From Botryosphaeria dothidea (Eukaryota; Ascomycota; Dothideomycetes; Botryosphaeriales; Botryosphaeriaceae), in the NCBI GenBank assembly GCA_011503125.2, contig WWBZ02000009.1, positions 558,001-622,000 on the forward strand: DNA of 64,000 nucleotides, in the 5' to 3' direction. A program made the position numbers and the translations under genes. Shown here one piece after another: positions 10,364 to 22,581 of the stretch (position 1 is its first letter; every line of letters starts with the position of its first letter). Below the pieces are notes generated by a model. That model saw only the letters and a list, made by a program, of their open reading frames with translations. It searched no databases and was not told where the DNA came from.

Positions 10364-13300
10364 TTAAAACATGTGGATCCTCCTAGCATGATGGGTCATA
10401 GTGGGGCGAAAATCCCCATCTGCGTTCAGGTTCTCGACAGCTGGCTGGAGCTCCTTCGGCGTATACTTCAGGACAGAAGCCGTCAAGTGTTTGTCCAAAT
10501 AATCGGCCTTCAGTTCGAAGAGCCCCTCCATGAGACTTAACGAAGTCACATTCCCGGCCATTTTGCCCAGCTCCAGTAGATGCGAAAACATGCTTTCAGA
10601 GTCATCATGTTCATGACCTTCCTTGAAGATCAAGTCCCTCGCAGATCCCATTTTTCTGCTCCCCAGGTAATCTGACAGAACGTAGCAAAGCTTGCGCTTC
10701 TTGCGCGACATGTATGCCTGCCACACATTGAGTAATCCTGGCTCTGGTATCGCGTCGTCGAAATCGATTTTATCCGTTGGGATACGGTGCCCGTAGAATC
10801 CATGCGTCGAGCCGAGCTCAAGAGAGCAAAGGAACCATTGTGCACACTCAACGTCCGAGAACTTGGCGAGGACCCACTCGCCCGCTATGGCCTCCAAGTG
10901 CTCCTCCTCGATGAAGGCGATCATGCGGGTAACCTTTCTCTCCTCTTCGGTATGCTCCACCTTCTCGCCCTTTCCACACCCTTCCTTCTCTTCTGATTGC
11001 TTCTTCTCCTCCAGATGAATCATCTGCTTGAACAACTCGGTCCCCAGACCTTCATCCCGCCTGGCAGGGTCATTTAGCACTTTCTTCTTGATAACTTGCG
11101 CAATCTTGAGCTGTTTCTCCAAGATTCGCTTCTCACACGAGAAGCTGACCATTACACGTGCAAAGCCAGTGCTGATTCCGCACCACCCCGTGATCTTTTG
11201 ATGTGGGCTGACGGCGTTCTCAATTTGATTCCAAAGCTTCTCTTCCTCGGCGAACATGATGATGACGCGCTGGACGTCGAAAACACCCTCGATGCCGGAG
11301 CTATTGACGATGATTGGATTCGGAGAGATCATATCATGCTCCTCCTGCGTTCTCAGGTCCTCCTCCTTCTTTCCTTCGATCTGCGGAATATTGGAAAGCG
11401 TGGACCCGTCTAGGATATCTTGCGGCAGTTCTGGTACGGCCGTTCCATCCGAGGACGGGGACCCTTTGGTCTTCAGATAGTCAGTAACTGGAGCATGCAG
11501 TCTCTTTATGTCCGCCTCAAGCAATGGAATATCGTACAGCTCATCAGGAACAGATGTGCTTGGTGTTTCAGCCATCGGTGCAGCCTGGCTTCCATCCTCC
11601 ATCTTCACCCGTTTGGCAGAAGGACTCGAATCATTCTGACGTGATCGCTTCTTGCTGAAGGGGGAATGCAGACCCAGGACGCTTCCAAGTGGATTCTTCG
11701 CAATTTCGGCTACAGAGTCGCTATGCACTCTGTGGAGCGTGGGCAGACCCAGCTTTCCGTGGCCAGCCGGAACCTTCTTGTTTGCAATTGCTCTGCTGCA
11801 CTTGTTGACGATCCAAGCCAGGATGCTCTCCAGTTGGTGTATTTGCGGCTCGAGCTGCTCGAAACCGGCCTCGTAAATGAACTCGATAATTCCCGAAATC
11901 CATTCAATGGGGATATGCTTGTGGTCATGCTTCTTGAGGAACTTGATTGCGTTTTGGAGCATGTCAACGACCCGCAGGAACGTCTGCATCACCCCGCTAC
12001 GCTTTCTTTCCAGGAACCGTCTCAGGTTCCTGAGGGCTACCGATCGCCCCTCGCCGGGGTCGGCGTGAAAGGCTTCAAGGCTTGAGGGATACAGTGAACG
12101 ACCGCGAATGTGGCTTCCCATCTCTCTGCCGGTCCAATTGAAGACTGAGACGTCGTTAGACAATATCAGTGCCTCATCGAAGAGCCGCGCCAGAGCCCTG
12201 GGCAGACCTTCAGCCGCGAACGTAGGACAGCGGACTCCAAGTAAGCCCATCAACGAGTACGCCCGGTCTGTTTCCACAGTGCATGTGCGGTAAGAAGCCA
12301 AGGACATGACTTTCTGAGTTGAGAACCTGGTCCGCTCGGTGCCGCCCTTCCAGCTGTCCAAGGTGCTGACGTTACCGAATCCCGCAATGGACTCTCTATC
12401 GGGTAGGATCAAGCCTTTGGTTTCCACAACGAGGCACCGGAGCAAAAACTTGATCACGCGCCTTGCATCATCCTCGGGTCTGCCGTGGGTGTCTTTAGCA
12501 GGGAACACATTCTCAACGTCATTCTCAAGACGGACGCTGAGGTTATGGGTGAGCCGAAGCTTGTCGCCCCCTTCCTCCTTGACTTCCTTCCTCATTCCGG
12601 TAGCAGCGAGATACACCGCTTGCGATATGCAGGGTATGGCCGTCTCCCGTTCGATGCTTCCTGGGATTTGCAGCTCGAGAGCGTCCAGGATCAAAATCAG
12701 GTTCTGCGCTGCCTTGATTCGTGCATCTTTGATGTCCTGCGGAGCCTGCAAGAGCAATTAGTAGCTACGAAAGTGTTCAGAGATGTTTCTTACCTTGCAT
12801 TTCAAACTCCTTGCCGTCGTCTCCCAAAATCCACGCAGCCCCTCAAGGTTTCCAGGCGCCTCGCTACCAACATACAGCTCGAGAAATGGGCAGAGGAAGT
12901 AGTAAGGGCCAAGGTTCTCAACTGGCCGATCCAGTGGATGCCACGCCGAGTTCACGTAAAAGGTACTTTTACTCAACACCAGCTCCTGGAGCGTCCATCC
13001 ACGGCTGGACCATTCGGGCGGTTCAGGGTTCTTACAGACTTCGTCAAAGCTGTCGTAGTTTGACTTAGGCAAGACGGGTTCCATCTCCACTCGGTTTCTC
13101 TTCTCAAATCGCTCCCATTCCTCGATCCAATTGTCCTCGGACTTCCGGGTGTCGAGGTGTACCAGGCAGAACTCGGCGTTTGCGTACCAATCTCCCATGA
13201 GGGAGAGGGAAGTGATGAGTTCGTTCTGGTCCGTCTTGTTGATGCAGCAAGTGTCGTTCCAAAGATATCGCTTGTCTCCGGCAGGAAAAAGCTTGTCATC

Positions 13301-14296
13301 AAAGATTCTCTTCGCATGTTCCATGGACTTCTTGATTTTGATGACGGACTTCCACTTCTCCAAGAGAACTAGGAGTTCATCGACGGCTTCGCGAAGTAGG
13401 CTGTGCTTCTGAAAGTATATGACATCGTCCTTCTTAGAGTCTTCCAACTCCTTATCCACTTGGTTAAGCTTCTTCTGCGCTTCGTCTACAGCGCTCTGGG
13501 CATGCTCGAGATCTCTGGCACTTGGATTTATATCACTTCCTCGCGTCTTGGGAGGCTTCTTGTCGACCTCGATCTTGTCTCTCTGGCCGAGAAGGACAGT
13601 GTGCTCCATCTCGACGGCAAGGCTCGTAAAGGCATCTGCCTCCAGCTCTGTGTATGCAAGCTTGGCCTTCGCGGCACTGAAGGCTTTCTTGGCACCTTTC
13701 ACCTTCCACTTGATGGTGTTGACGTCGATGCGAGCCGCGAGAGTCTGTTTCAAGTCACGGGGCTCCATGCCACCCTCTTCGGCGAGCTCCTTGCTGTTGG
13801 CCTCTTCCAGAAACTTCACGACGCTCTTTTCCTTCTCCTCAATCTCGTGTTCGCACAGCCGGTACACCATCTCGACATCGTTCTTCGCATCGCTCTCTCC
13901 CGTCGCCCTAATCCTCTCGTTGTCGTGCCTTCGCGCCTTCTCGATATAGTCCAGGGTGACCTCGGCGCCTTTCCACTGATGCGAGAGCATGCAGTACTGG
14001 CCGCCGGCGTCGTCGCTGTCCAGCCAGTCCACCAGGTTGCCCGTGTCGATGTCGAACATGCGCCGCGGCACGGCTGGCGCCTGTTCGACGGCGGGGCCGA
14101 GCAGCTGGAAATCTGGGCCCTTCTGCTCCCTCGCCTGGACGAACGTGGGCTTGAATGTCGGCGTGAGCCACAGGTTCAGGAGACCGCGAAACTTCTCCGG
14201 GTTCTTGGCGACGTCTTGGAGGGTGCGCTCGGAGAGGCGGACCAGGCCGGTGGCCCTCTCCTTGAGGCCACCGGTGACATTGCCTAAGATATCCAT
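10364..14296 (-). CDS. Large HET-domain (heterokaryon incompatibility) protein, 1294 aa
   Basis: Two exons: 14296-12794 and 12745-10364. The 48-nt intron starts GTAAGA, contains a CTAAT branch-like site and ends GCAG. Phase is 0 and both exons are fully open. The HET domain is split: YCMLSHQWKG at residues 101-110 is the usual first block (consensus LSYxWG), and LWNDTCCINK at about 345-354 is the second. Between them lie about 235 residues rich in Lys/Glu with coiled-coil character. SRGWTLQELV near 430 is the third HET block. The C-terminal half has a bipartite basic stretch (KKRSRQN, then KRVKMED) that could be a nuclear signal, and a Glu/Lys-rich region. HET domains trigger cell death on non-self recognition in fungal fusion cells. 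The partner here is unknown. Confidence 0.85.
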
Positions 14297-15265
14297 GGCT
14301 GACTGACGATGACATTTGTTAGTGATTGATGGGTGTTAAGAAGGAGTCAGGTTTAGTGAAGGGGATGATACTCACAAGAGCAGGAGGAGCAGACTAGACA
14401 CAGAAAATTGCAACCTTTGGGTCATGCGGCAGTTTTTGGATGCTTTGCTTTGACTCCTTTTGAACGGTCACGACATCCAGTGATGCTGTCGAAAAAGAAA
14501 TATTCTGGACCTACTGAGCCATTTACGTAACAACATCTTCACGCTACCCCAAGCATGCCGAACTTAGATACGTCGAATGTTGGCAGACTACTTACTATGC
14601 AAGGCAAGGAGTGGATACGAAATGGGGTTGCAAGATAGCCTCCGGGCATGTTCTCCCAATTCAGCGATTCGCACTGCCGGAGCATCCGCATCTCGCATAG
14701 CGAGCAAGCGTATTCGGTGCGTTGTCTTGTGCCCCGGCAAGTAGGTACGATGAATTGTATCCAATAGCCTGTGCCTCCAGCCTATCGCGTCTTTCAGCTC
14801 GCTGCTTGATATGCAGGGTTCACCGCAACGTGCAGGCCCAGGCCCATGCGCCCTGCCAAAAATGCCGTTCCGGTCGTGATCGGCGCACGGAGCTGAGATT
14901 TCGCGATTCGTGCGCTTCGGCCATCTTCATCAGCATGCAGCATTAGTACATGCGAGTTATGGAGCGATTGCATTGGGGGCCGAGGAAAATTTGCTTGATC
15001 TCCATCTCCACTAGTCGTCGATTTGATCACATCTACCGGGACTGGGATTGTCTCCGCAGTTGATCTCCACCACGCATTCAGCTGTGTCTCAGCCTCATTA
15101 CCACTTCATCACCGCTTCTTCGTCTGGTATCTCAGACTAGTTATAGTGGGGATGCTTACAGGAGAAACAACGTAGTCACCTATTCCCCTCTGATCCCGAA
15201 TCGTCACTTTTTGAAGTAATTCGCCCTCTCCATCGGTCACGGTGGTGCTCTCCAGGTAGACAAGG
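14297..15265. other. Upstream region of the HET gene, no gene seen
   Basis: About 1 kb between the start of the HET gene and a plus-strand hypothetical gene. It should hold the HET promoter. No repeat, tRNA or conserved frame was recognised. Confidence 0.5.
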
Positions 15266-16203
15266 ATGGGATCGTATCACAGAGTCCTCTCAATTTTCGA
15301 TCGACCCGTTCACGACAAGAATAAGGAATGCGAGTGGTACGTAGCAGCCTTTGCGCACAACTTCTTTCCCAACGCTGAAATCAGCGTGCCTGAAAAATAG
15401 CGATATCCATCCGTGGGAAGTTCTGATCAACAATGAGCGCTGGACTGGCAAAATCCGCCTGATCGGTTTCGTGGACGTATTTTTCCTCATCTGCTACTCG
15501 ACTCATGACCGGTTCGAGCGCGGCATCATTGTTTACAGTAATTAATTGAATCAGACAGCACCATTTCTTGGTCGACACAGAAGAGGCTGATTGTTGTAGA
15601 GGAGGACGATGCCATTCGCAACATCCTCGACGCTGCGAATCGGACAGCTGATCAGCTCAATTTGGAGGTCCAGAACAAGCGAGAAGTGGACGATAAAGAC
15701 AAAGGTAAGCATTTCATTAGTCAAGACCCTCACAGAAAAGCTGACACAGACCTTCCTTCCGCCCTGCTTCAATAGCCCCAAAGTACTTCCAGTTCGTCGA
15801 CGAGCCAGGGAATCTCGACTACATCATCACCAGTATGGGGCACAAGGTTGACCTCTGCGCGGAATATCCGGCAGAGGACGTGCAGAAATACGAAATCAAA
15901 CTGCGTCGACCAAGAGATTCGAGCTTGAGAGGTGAGATCCCTAGCCGTTTTTGTCATGAATATTAACAGGATGGCTGAAAAGCTGGTAATACACACGTAG
16001 GGCCGATTTATCGCGGCATCACCCAACATTCTGTTCCCGATTTGATGCATGATGTTGTCCGCCTCGGAGTTGTCTCGAATGCCGAGATGACATCCCATCT
16101 GATCACCGAGTTTGCCAGTGGCAGCCACACGGAGGATACTGTGAGGAAGTGGATGACCGCCATTAGTGGAGGCGCTAAAGCTGATCATACAGCCATTGCA
16201 TGA
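15266..16203 (+). pseudogene. Hypothetical multi-exon gene, probably broken
   Basis: Protein-like segments in different frames follow each other. First comes MGSYHRVLSIFDRPV from 15266 to a TAG at 15398-15400. A one-base shift then leads to a segment ending near 15540. A third segment covers about 15560-15704. Two good introns follow: 15705-15775 (GTAAGC to AATAG) and 15932-16000 (GTGAGA to CGTAG). Joined, the last exons read APKYFQFVDEPGNLDY and on to a TGA at 16201-16203. I do not recognise the family. The early stop and frame change suggest decay, although unrecognised introns in the 5' part could also explain them. Confidence 0.4.
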
Positions 16204-16545
16204 GAGAGCTTACGGGATGATGGATGAATTTGAAATCAGTAATTGTCATTCGCTCAGGTTCCGCAAAGAGGGAGAGCCAACTCCATGCCAACTTTTGAAC
16301 TACCTTACCACGATCTGAACATCATCGCATCCATTAAAGTTGCCGTCCTGACTATAGTAGGAGTGAGCCGCTTCGTTCCTCGAGGTTTGGCTGCCGATTT
16401 AGACACTAGTCAAACTTAGGATTTTCACCAAGTTAGTAGTGCTGAGGTATAGTAATTGCTTCGGAAAGTGAAATCAAGCAAAGTTTTGCAAGCTTGAGCG
16501 AACGGTGTTCTCGTCAAACGCCCAAACATAATTCATTATGTACAG
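16204..16545. other. Intergenic between convergent genes
   Basis: Short AT-rich stretch between the 3' ends of the plus-strand hypothetical gene and the minus-strand secreted-protein gene. Nothing specific was recognised. Confidence 0.5.
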
Positions 16546-17167
16546 CTACTCAATGGTAGACGCAGACCTTTCTGGGAGTCTCTACCTTTTCGGCACGAAT
16601 CTGGAATGAAATACACTCACTGATCGGAACGTGCCTGTCATATGCCTTCTTCGGGTAGATGGTATACATGTCTCCGATGTCGGAAGGGCACGCTAGCCAA
16701 TTAAAACCATCTTTATCATAAACCAGCTTGAAATGATTCTGCTCTGAGCTGATCAGAGTGAAGACGTTCACTTCATCCCACTGCGCCGCGGGCTTGTTTG
16801 GCAGTGTGAAGCCGAACAAGCCTTTACCGGCCCCTGAGACATCGACATACGCTAGAAGAGTTATGAGTCCGTGTAATGCTGCTGCAATCAAGCATTGAGA
16901 CGTACAGTACTGCTGGTTTTGGCGTCCGTTGGCATAGAAGTCCAGATATCCTGAGGCGGTCACTGTTACGGCGGGGGCAACATCGCCGCAATTTGAATCT
17001 GCCTTCTTTCCAATGTACCAGAGCTCAGCGCTAGGCTTAAGCCGCTTATTGTGAATTGTCTTCCCGGGGGCCGAGGCAACAAGCTTGTAGTATGTTTCCT
17101 GGGCCGGTGCGGCGAGAGCGGTGTTGGCGCAAGCGAGAGTCGAGACGAGTATAGAGGCGGTCTTCAT
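16546..17167 (-). CDS. Small secreted protein
   Basis: The start at 17167 opens a typical signal peptide (MKTASILVSTLACANTALA, cleavage before APAQE). The mature part is about 150-170 residues. A 54-nt in-frame insert at 16905-16852 has GTACGT at its start and TTCTAG at its end and is best read as an intron, even though it keeps the frame open. A second candidate intron (16620-16572, GTGAGT to CCCAG) would give a stop ending at 16546. Without it the stop ends at 16550. The motif GLFGFTL and, later, NWLACPSD followed by a YTIYP block resembles fungal cell-wall or IgE-binding-type small secreted proteins. That similarity is weak and from memory. An effector role is possible but unsupported. Confidence 0.65.
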
Positions 17168-17930
17168 ATTCGCGGCTAGAAGTGTGCGAGAAGCCTAGTG
17201 CAGTGCGAAAGTTTAGGCAATTGTAGCGCGGCATTCTCCAATCCGTAAGGACTTCTGCAGCCATTTATGTTACGCTAGTCGTGGTTGCTACGTTTATTTT
17301 GGGAACTGTCAATTCCCCTGAAAATTTAATAGAGTAACGACTTGAGGCAGTCCAGTCGGGTCCGTGCGGGAAGTCTACCAGTTCGTATTCTTTTGGCCTA
17401 ATAAAGTCTGCTTGACCGGCTCTTCTCTCACCTCGACAGCTCGGCGACAATAGTTAATGTGCGGGATGTGAGCATTCATGAGATAAAGTTTGTGGATACT
17501 TTACCTTGCATGAACATGTCAGTAGAGTCGCAACGCGGCGGATGGGTGGTTGCAACAGTCTTCAAAGCGTTGGTGTTCGCAATGACGGACGAGTCACGGC
17601 TTTAGCACAGTCGGATGGTTACGTCAATCTGCCAGTGACACTATTTTGACGGCTGTATTTCCAATATCTAACAGCTTTAACACCGTGCAAGTTTGGGAAC
17701 GGCGTATGGAGGCAGGAGTGATTTCAAGGGTGGTTGATGGGACAAAAGTTACAGGACTGCGGCCGGTTTCGCGGATAAAAAAAACTATCATCCATGTGAC
17801 TATGGATGTTGGCTTGGGTGTTTGTTGTCTAAATGTAAAAGCTTTCTTCTCGTAACAGCTTCCTGTTTGGGGAGGGTCAAAAAAATTTTCATAATGACGA
17901 TAGAAACAGTCTGAGTGATATTCATACCAG
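17168..17930. other. Intergenic, nothing recognised
   Basis: Promoter side of the secreted-protein gene, running up to a solo LTR. No gene, tRNA or repeat was recognised. Confidence 0.5.
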
Positions 17931-17935
17931 TTAGG

Positions 17936-18403
17936 TGTTACGGCGCAGCCTCCACAGTATCGGGATAAGAAGGGTGAGGCAGCAGAGCGGGGCGCAGACC
18001 CGCGCCGCGAAAAGAATTCAGAAGGGTCACGTGTATCACATGACGCCAAGCATTGATCTGTCCGCTCTGGTCTGGGCAACTACAGATCAAACAGATCAAA
18101 CCACTATTGATCCCTATGATCCGTACCTCACAAGAACAGATTAAACGGATCAATATTAGATTGTAGACACTCTCCTACGTGTATATAAACCACACTCCTT
18201 AGATAGCTTTGACCTTCGTGGTCAACTTCAATAATAGAATCGCACTCTATTGGTAACAAGGCCTTCGCACGTAGTGCTCAGTCTTTAAGTCGTCTACTCG
18301 TTCCTCACGTACCTCTTCTTGTACCCACTCAAGGAAAACCCCTCGACAGGTTTTCTCCCTCTTCGGTGTTTGGATCCTTAGAGGCAGAGGCCCGCTCGTT
18401 ACA
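17936..18403 (+). mobile_element. Solo LTR, 468 bp, with 5-bp target duplication
   Basis: It begins TGTTACGGCGCAGCC and ends GCTCGTTACA, and is flanked on both sides by TTAGG (17931-17935 and 18404-18408). A promoter-like GTATATAAACC lies at about 18180. The size, TG...CA ends and 5-bp duplication are those of an LTR retrotransposon, more Gypsy-like than Copia-like in length. No internal sequence remains, so it probably arose by LTR-LTR recombination. Orientation is taken from the TATA box. Confidence 0.8.
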
Positions 18404-18408
18404 TTAGG

Positions 18409-19183
18409 TAAATAGAAGGATTAAGCTGTGGGTAGTAGGTGCTGGACTCGCGATCGTTTCAACAGAATACCGGCCTTCGCCTTGTCTTTTGCAGCATTGA
18501 TCTGGGCATATAGCATGCGCAAGCCATTAACTCGCGGGGATCAGCTTATTCAAGTATTCCGATCGCCTTGTTGTTTTGTTCTCCAAAGATTCTGCGATCA
18601 TCGCGAAAACCGGCCCCCAAACACCGGAAAAGAAGGGTGGCGCAGGATGCTAGTACTGATGCATCTCGGACTGCATATTGGTAAGCGAAGTCTGGCCATT
18701 GATTCGCGAGCAAGCCCCCGATATGCGAGGCAGATGTGACTGTACTACGGAAGGATTACTTATTTGCATTGGCGTGGCGAATGTTGACGCACGCCAGCAT
18801 ATGTCCCATCAATCAGATCTACAAAAGAAGATATCTGACGACAAATTGTGGGTTGGGTGGACCTCAGCTATTGGCTGAAGCTCATCCGCGATAGGTCAAA
18901 CAGGCGAGTGTTCATTCAAGGTGCTGATTCTCAACCAACGGTGTGAATCGAAGTCACATGGCGTCGGGCGACCCGTTACTCGTACTCTCAGCCTGACCCC
19001 GCTTTCGCGACTAAGAATTTACCCTTGATAAGGCAGACTCCAGGAATCAAATGCATTTTCTCAGTTTTCCTACGCTGACTTCTGAAAACTAACAAGCCTC
19101 ACTAACACCTTAAGATTCGTCTTGTTCAACTCTGCGCTCCAGTCTCTTGAGATCACGACTTTGTCTCTTACGACATCCTGAAG
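18409..19183. other. Intergenic upstream of the CorA-like pseudogene
   Basis: About 0.8 kb without a recognisable gene. It should contain the former promoter of the CorA-like gene. Confidence 0.5.
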
Positions 19184-21191
19184 ATGACTACGGGCAAAAA
19201 TGGGACGCTGCAAGTCGAACCGATCAACGATTCGGTCTATGCTCGTGAGTCCATTTACTCAAGCCAGCACTGTACTTTGATCTGATTTGATGTCAACGAA
19301 GATGTGAGTCGCGACGCTCAGGCTAGCGACCTAGCCCTTGACGAATTCGGCTACACCTCGTCGCTCGAATCCAGCCATATCCCAAATGATGGATTTGGTT
19401 CCCTGCAAGATGTCCTTGATACATTGGAGCATGAAAAACTTCTGTCCAATTCCAGCAACTTCTCCCACCAAACTTCCATCGATTGTCTGGATGTAACGGA
19501 AGACAGCGGAGGTGAAACGCTATTTGTCTTATCCATAGCAGCATACGCCATAGTAAGCTAACCGTCATCAAGAATTGCGGCATTTGGACGACATGTCGCT
19601 CCGAGAATTTTTCAAGGTCAGTAAGATATATTACGACCTCTTTCGAGCACCAAATGAATTGACTCTCACCGCAAGGCTGCAGTACCCCAAACCACGAAGA
19701 ATCATGATACCAAGCTACCAAGTTCCCCACTTGATAGACCAAGCCCTCGAAGGCTTCTGCTCTTGTAAGCTCTTACCATTTGCTGAATATTTCTCCCTAA
19801 CGTATCTAGCTTTGTACCGCTCACACAAATGCCACAAGCATCATTTGGCAGTCGGGTTCCGATGACTCAATCCAGTATCGTGACTCTATTTCAAAGACTG
19901 AAATTGAATCTTGCCTCCTTGGCCAACATCATTGGACGACCAGATTACTGGGCACCCCAAGCAAACTGGAAGTTTGATGAGACCGGAAACTTCGATTCAT
20001 GTGGTGCGCCTCCAAGACAGTGTTTTTTTTTATTCATGAAATCCTGTACTAAAGGCGGACAGATCTGTTTTGCCAGCATCCCAGATGGAATATTTCAGTC
20101 CAAGGCGCACCCCTCTCAGTGTATATGCGCTACGACAAAGTTCGTGATCTCACGACCTACGTCATCTCTCATAAGCAGAATGATTCAAGTGTCAAAGCAC
20201 TACGCAATATCGTAAACGTGGCAAAGAGGAAGCAAACTCCCTCACAGAGAGCAAAGACGTTCCTGGAGGACCCATTCAGCATCCACGTTTTGTTGTCCAC
20301 GTTGTCATTTGAGGCTTCAAAGCATCACGTGCAACGCTTTCAGCAGTTTATGTGGAGTCAGGTTCGTAACAAGAGCACATGCCTTCAATCGCAGCGCTAT
20401 CAGCTGATTCGACTGCAGTTCAATAAAGTCGACGATCACCTTGGCGGTGTCGAGGCTAGTGACCGTGCAAAACTCGGGGACCTGACCCGGCAGCTCCAGA
20501 TCATCTCACAGAATGCTGATATCCACGATGGCAACTGTAACGTGGCCCTGGTCACCGCAAGTGGCATTCGAGATGCCCATGCCCGCTTTCACGCTTCAGT
20601 CGGCAGTCCGCCATCGGCTTCACAACGCGGGGCAGACGCCATCCAATATGTGATCGAATGCATGAAGAAGCAGAAAATGTGGTTCCTGAACTACAAAAGC
20701 CGTAAGGATAGCATTATGATCTTGGTATATAACCTGGTGACGCAACAAGATGCTGCGAACAACTTCCAGATCGCGACAGACATGAAGCGCGATAGTACCA
20801 GTATGAATTCCATTGCTGCACTTACCATGGCCTTCCTCCCGGGTACTTTCACTGCTGTAAGTCTTCTCTAGCCCGTGAACCATATCTGGATGATTTGCTT
20901 ACAACCAGTCTTTTCCACAACGCTTAGGGCGTTCTCGATGCCGGCATCTTCTCCTCCAAGGATGGCAGCAGTGCCGTCCAGGTGTCACGAATCTGGTGGA
21001 TCTGGGTTGCCATTACTGTCCCGCTCACGGTCTTGGTGATTGTTTGTTGGTGGATTTATAAGACCAGGAAGGCGGCCTGTGCCCGCACCTCTGGCTCAGC
21101 AAACGATGCTCACAAATCCGAACAGCGAACATTTTCCGCAGGCTCGGTACCTGTTCCTGTCAGGGGAAATGGGTCGTCTGGGTTGGTGTGA
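19184..21191 (+). pseudogene. CorA-like Mg2+ transporter-type protein, pseudogene
   Basis: The start at 19184 (MTTGKNGTLQVEPIND) and a 57-nt intron (19245-19301) look normal. The body then jumps frame near 19856, 19920, 20004 and 20119, and has a TGA at 20037-20039. From 20119 on the frame is clean: a long helical region, then DMKRDSTSMNSIAALTMAFL, a 71-nt intron at 20857-20927, and a last exon with one membrane helix (WIWVAITVPLTVLVIVCWW) and a basic tail. The block Met-x-x-Ile-Ala-x-Leu-Thr-x-x-Phe-Leu-Pro followed by a TM helix is typical of the large fungal CorA-like family. The classic Gly-Met-Asn motif is not seen. A 3' truncated product cannot be excluded, but the gene as written is broken. 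Confidence 0.7.
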
Positions 21192-21525
21192 TTGTGCTTT
21201 CGACCTCAGCTCCGGGCTGGCTTGGCACCGGCAATATTGGCCGTTTCATAGAAAGCACGGATATGCTGGAAATGGGCATGGAAAGACCTTTTCTGGGCAA
21301 ATATTCAAGCATGAAAGCACTGTTACACCTCTTTTCTAATTTCAATGGGCGCAACCACCAGCTTTATATTGTAGAACGGCAATCAAAACTTGATATTGCA
21401 ACCTTTCCTCCGCGGCGGAACAGTTCTTTTCTATCTACCATGACACCACCCCCTATTGACATAAAGAAACCATTTGGGTATATAAAACATTCAAGAAATT
21501 GCCTCGACATGACACGCGGTTCTGC
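21192..21525. other. Intergenic between convergent genes
   Basis: 3' flanks of the CorA-like pseudogene and the seven-TM gene. Nothing was recognised. Confidence 0.5.
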
Positions 21526-22581
21526 TCAAACCGACTCCGTCCTTCCGGCTGTTGTCCCGCTCGAGTTCGCAGCCAAGTAAGCATCGCGTGTCAGCTCCGC
21601 AACACGGGAATCGGCCATCTTGGTCTGCATGACGGAGTCCCTATCCATGCGGAGGCGGGTGTAGTCGACGGGCATATACGTGCCGGGGTGGAGGCAGGCG
21701 ATGAGGATGAAGCAGACCAGCAACGGCAGCGTATCGAACAGATAGACGTTCAAGAACGACTCTGCGCCGCCGAGGAGGACGAAGATCCAGCAGAGGATAG
21801 TACGGAGCTACATCAAGTGCACGCGTTAGCAGGAGTTCATCGTGCCACAGCCGTTCCAGCAAGCGAGCTCCCGCCCGGATTGTAACACTTACCATCAGCA
21901 ATCCGCTCATGGCCCACACACCGACGAGCCCCTTTCGTCTCCAAGCGCCCGGGAGCCTCTCGCCCTGCACCAGCCCGGCCCACCCCTTACTCACGGTCCA
22001 GACGCGCCCGACGAACGCGAGGAAGACGGCCAGCAGGATCATCTGCGCGATCAAGCCGCAGAACACGAAGATCGGAATAGGCACGGCCTGCACCACCGCG
22101 AGCAGAAAGAGGGTGCCGCTCATGAAGTAGAAGCCGACGCGCGGCGAGAACCACAGCGTGCGTCGGTTCAGCGTCGACGGCGACGGCGCGGTCCACCAGA
22201 CCAGGCGCAGGAAGAGCATGAAGACGGCCTGCTGTAGGAAAAAAGCGGCGAGAGAGTGAGGGATGATGGCGACGTTCATTAAGGCCCAGTCGCGGTATTC
22301 GTCGTCGCTGCTGTTGCTGAGGCGGATGGCGAAGGCTACGATGAAGACTGTGGAGAAGAGTTGTTAGGTTGGGTGTCGTGCAGCGGGTTGAATGATTCGT
22401 TGTTTTCTTTTCGCTGGATGATCGGCGTCTGGATTGATGTAGGAGACTCACGTAGGCCACTGAGAATGAGAGACCAGAACATCCATGATTTATGGCGAAA
22501 AGCTTGGAAGGAGGATGTGCCGGTCGCGATGATGAATAGGACCAATGCAATGGCTGCCGGTATCCTGCCGCCGGATGTCAT
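21526..22581 (-). CDS. Seven-TM membrane protein, RTA1-like
   Basis: Three exons: 22581-22452, 22347-21893 and 21807-21526. Their summed length is 867 nt, giving 288 aa. Both introns have clean ends (GTGAGT to CCACAG, GTAAGT to TGTAG). About seven hydrophobic helices are visible, the first directly after the start (IPAAIALVLFIIAT). The last part has Arg-Thr at the start of a helix, a Glu, then YLFDTLP and CLHPGTYMP. This pattern (Arg-Thr, Glu, Tyr-x-x-Asp, His-Pro-Gly) recalls the RTA1/lipid-translocating exporter family. I am not certain of the family. The C-terminus is cytosolic-looking and polar. The gene appears intact. Confidence 0.7.

Noticed and set aside
13403..14287. 294-codon plus-strand open frame
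   Set aside because: Antisense shadow of the first exon of the large HET gene; no domain of its own.
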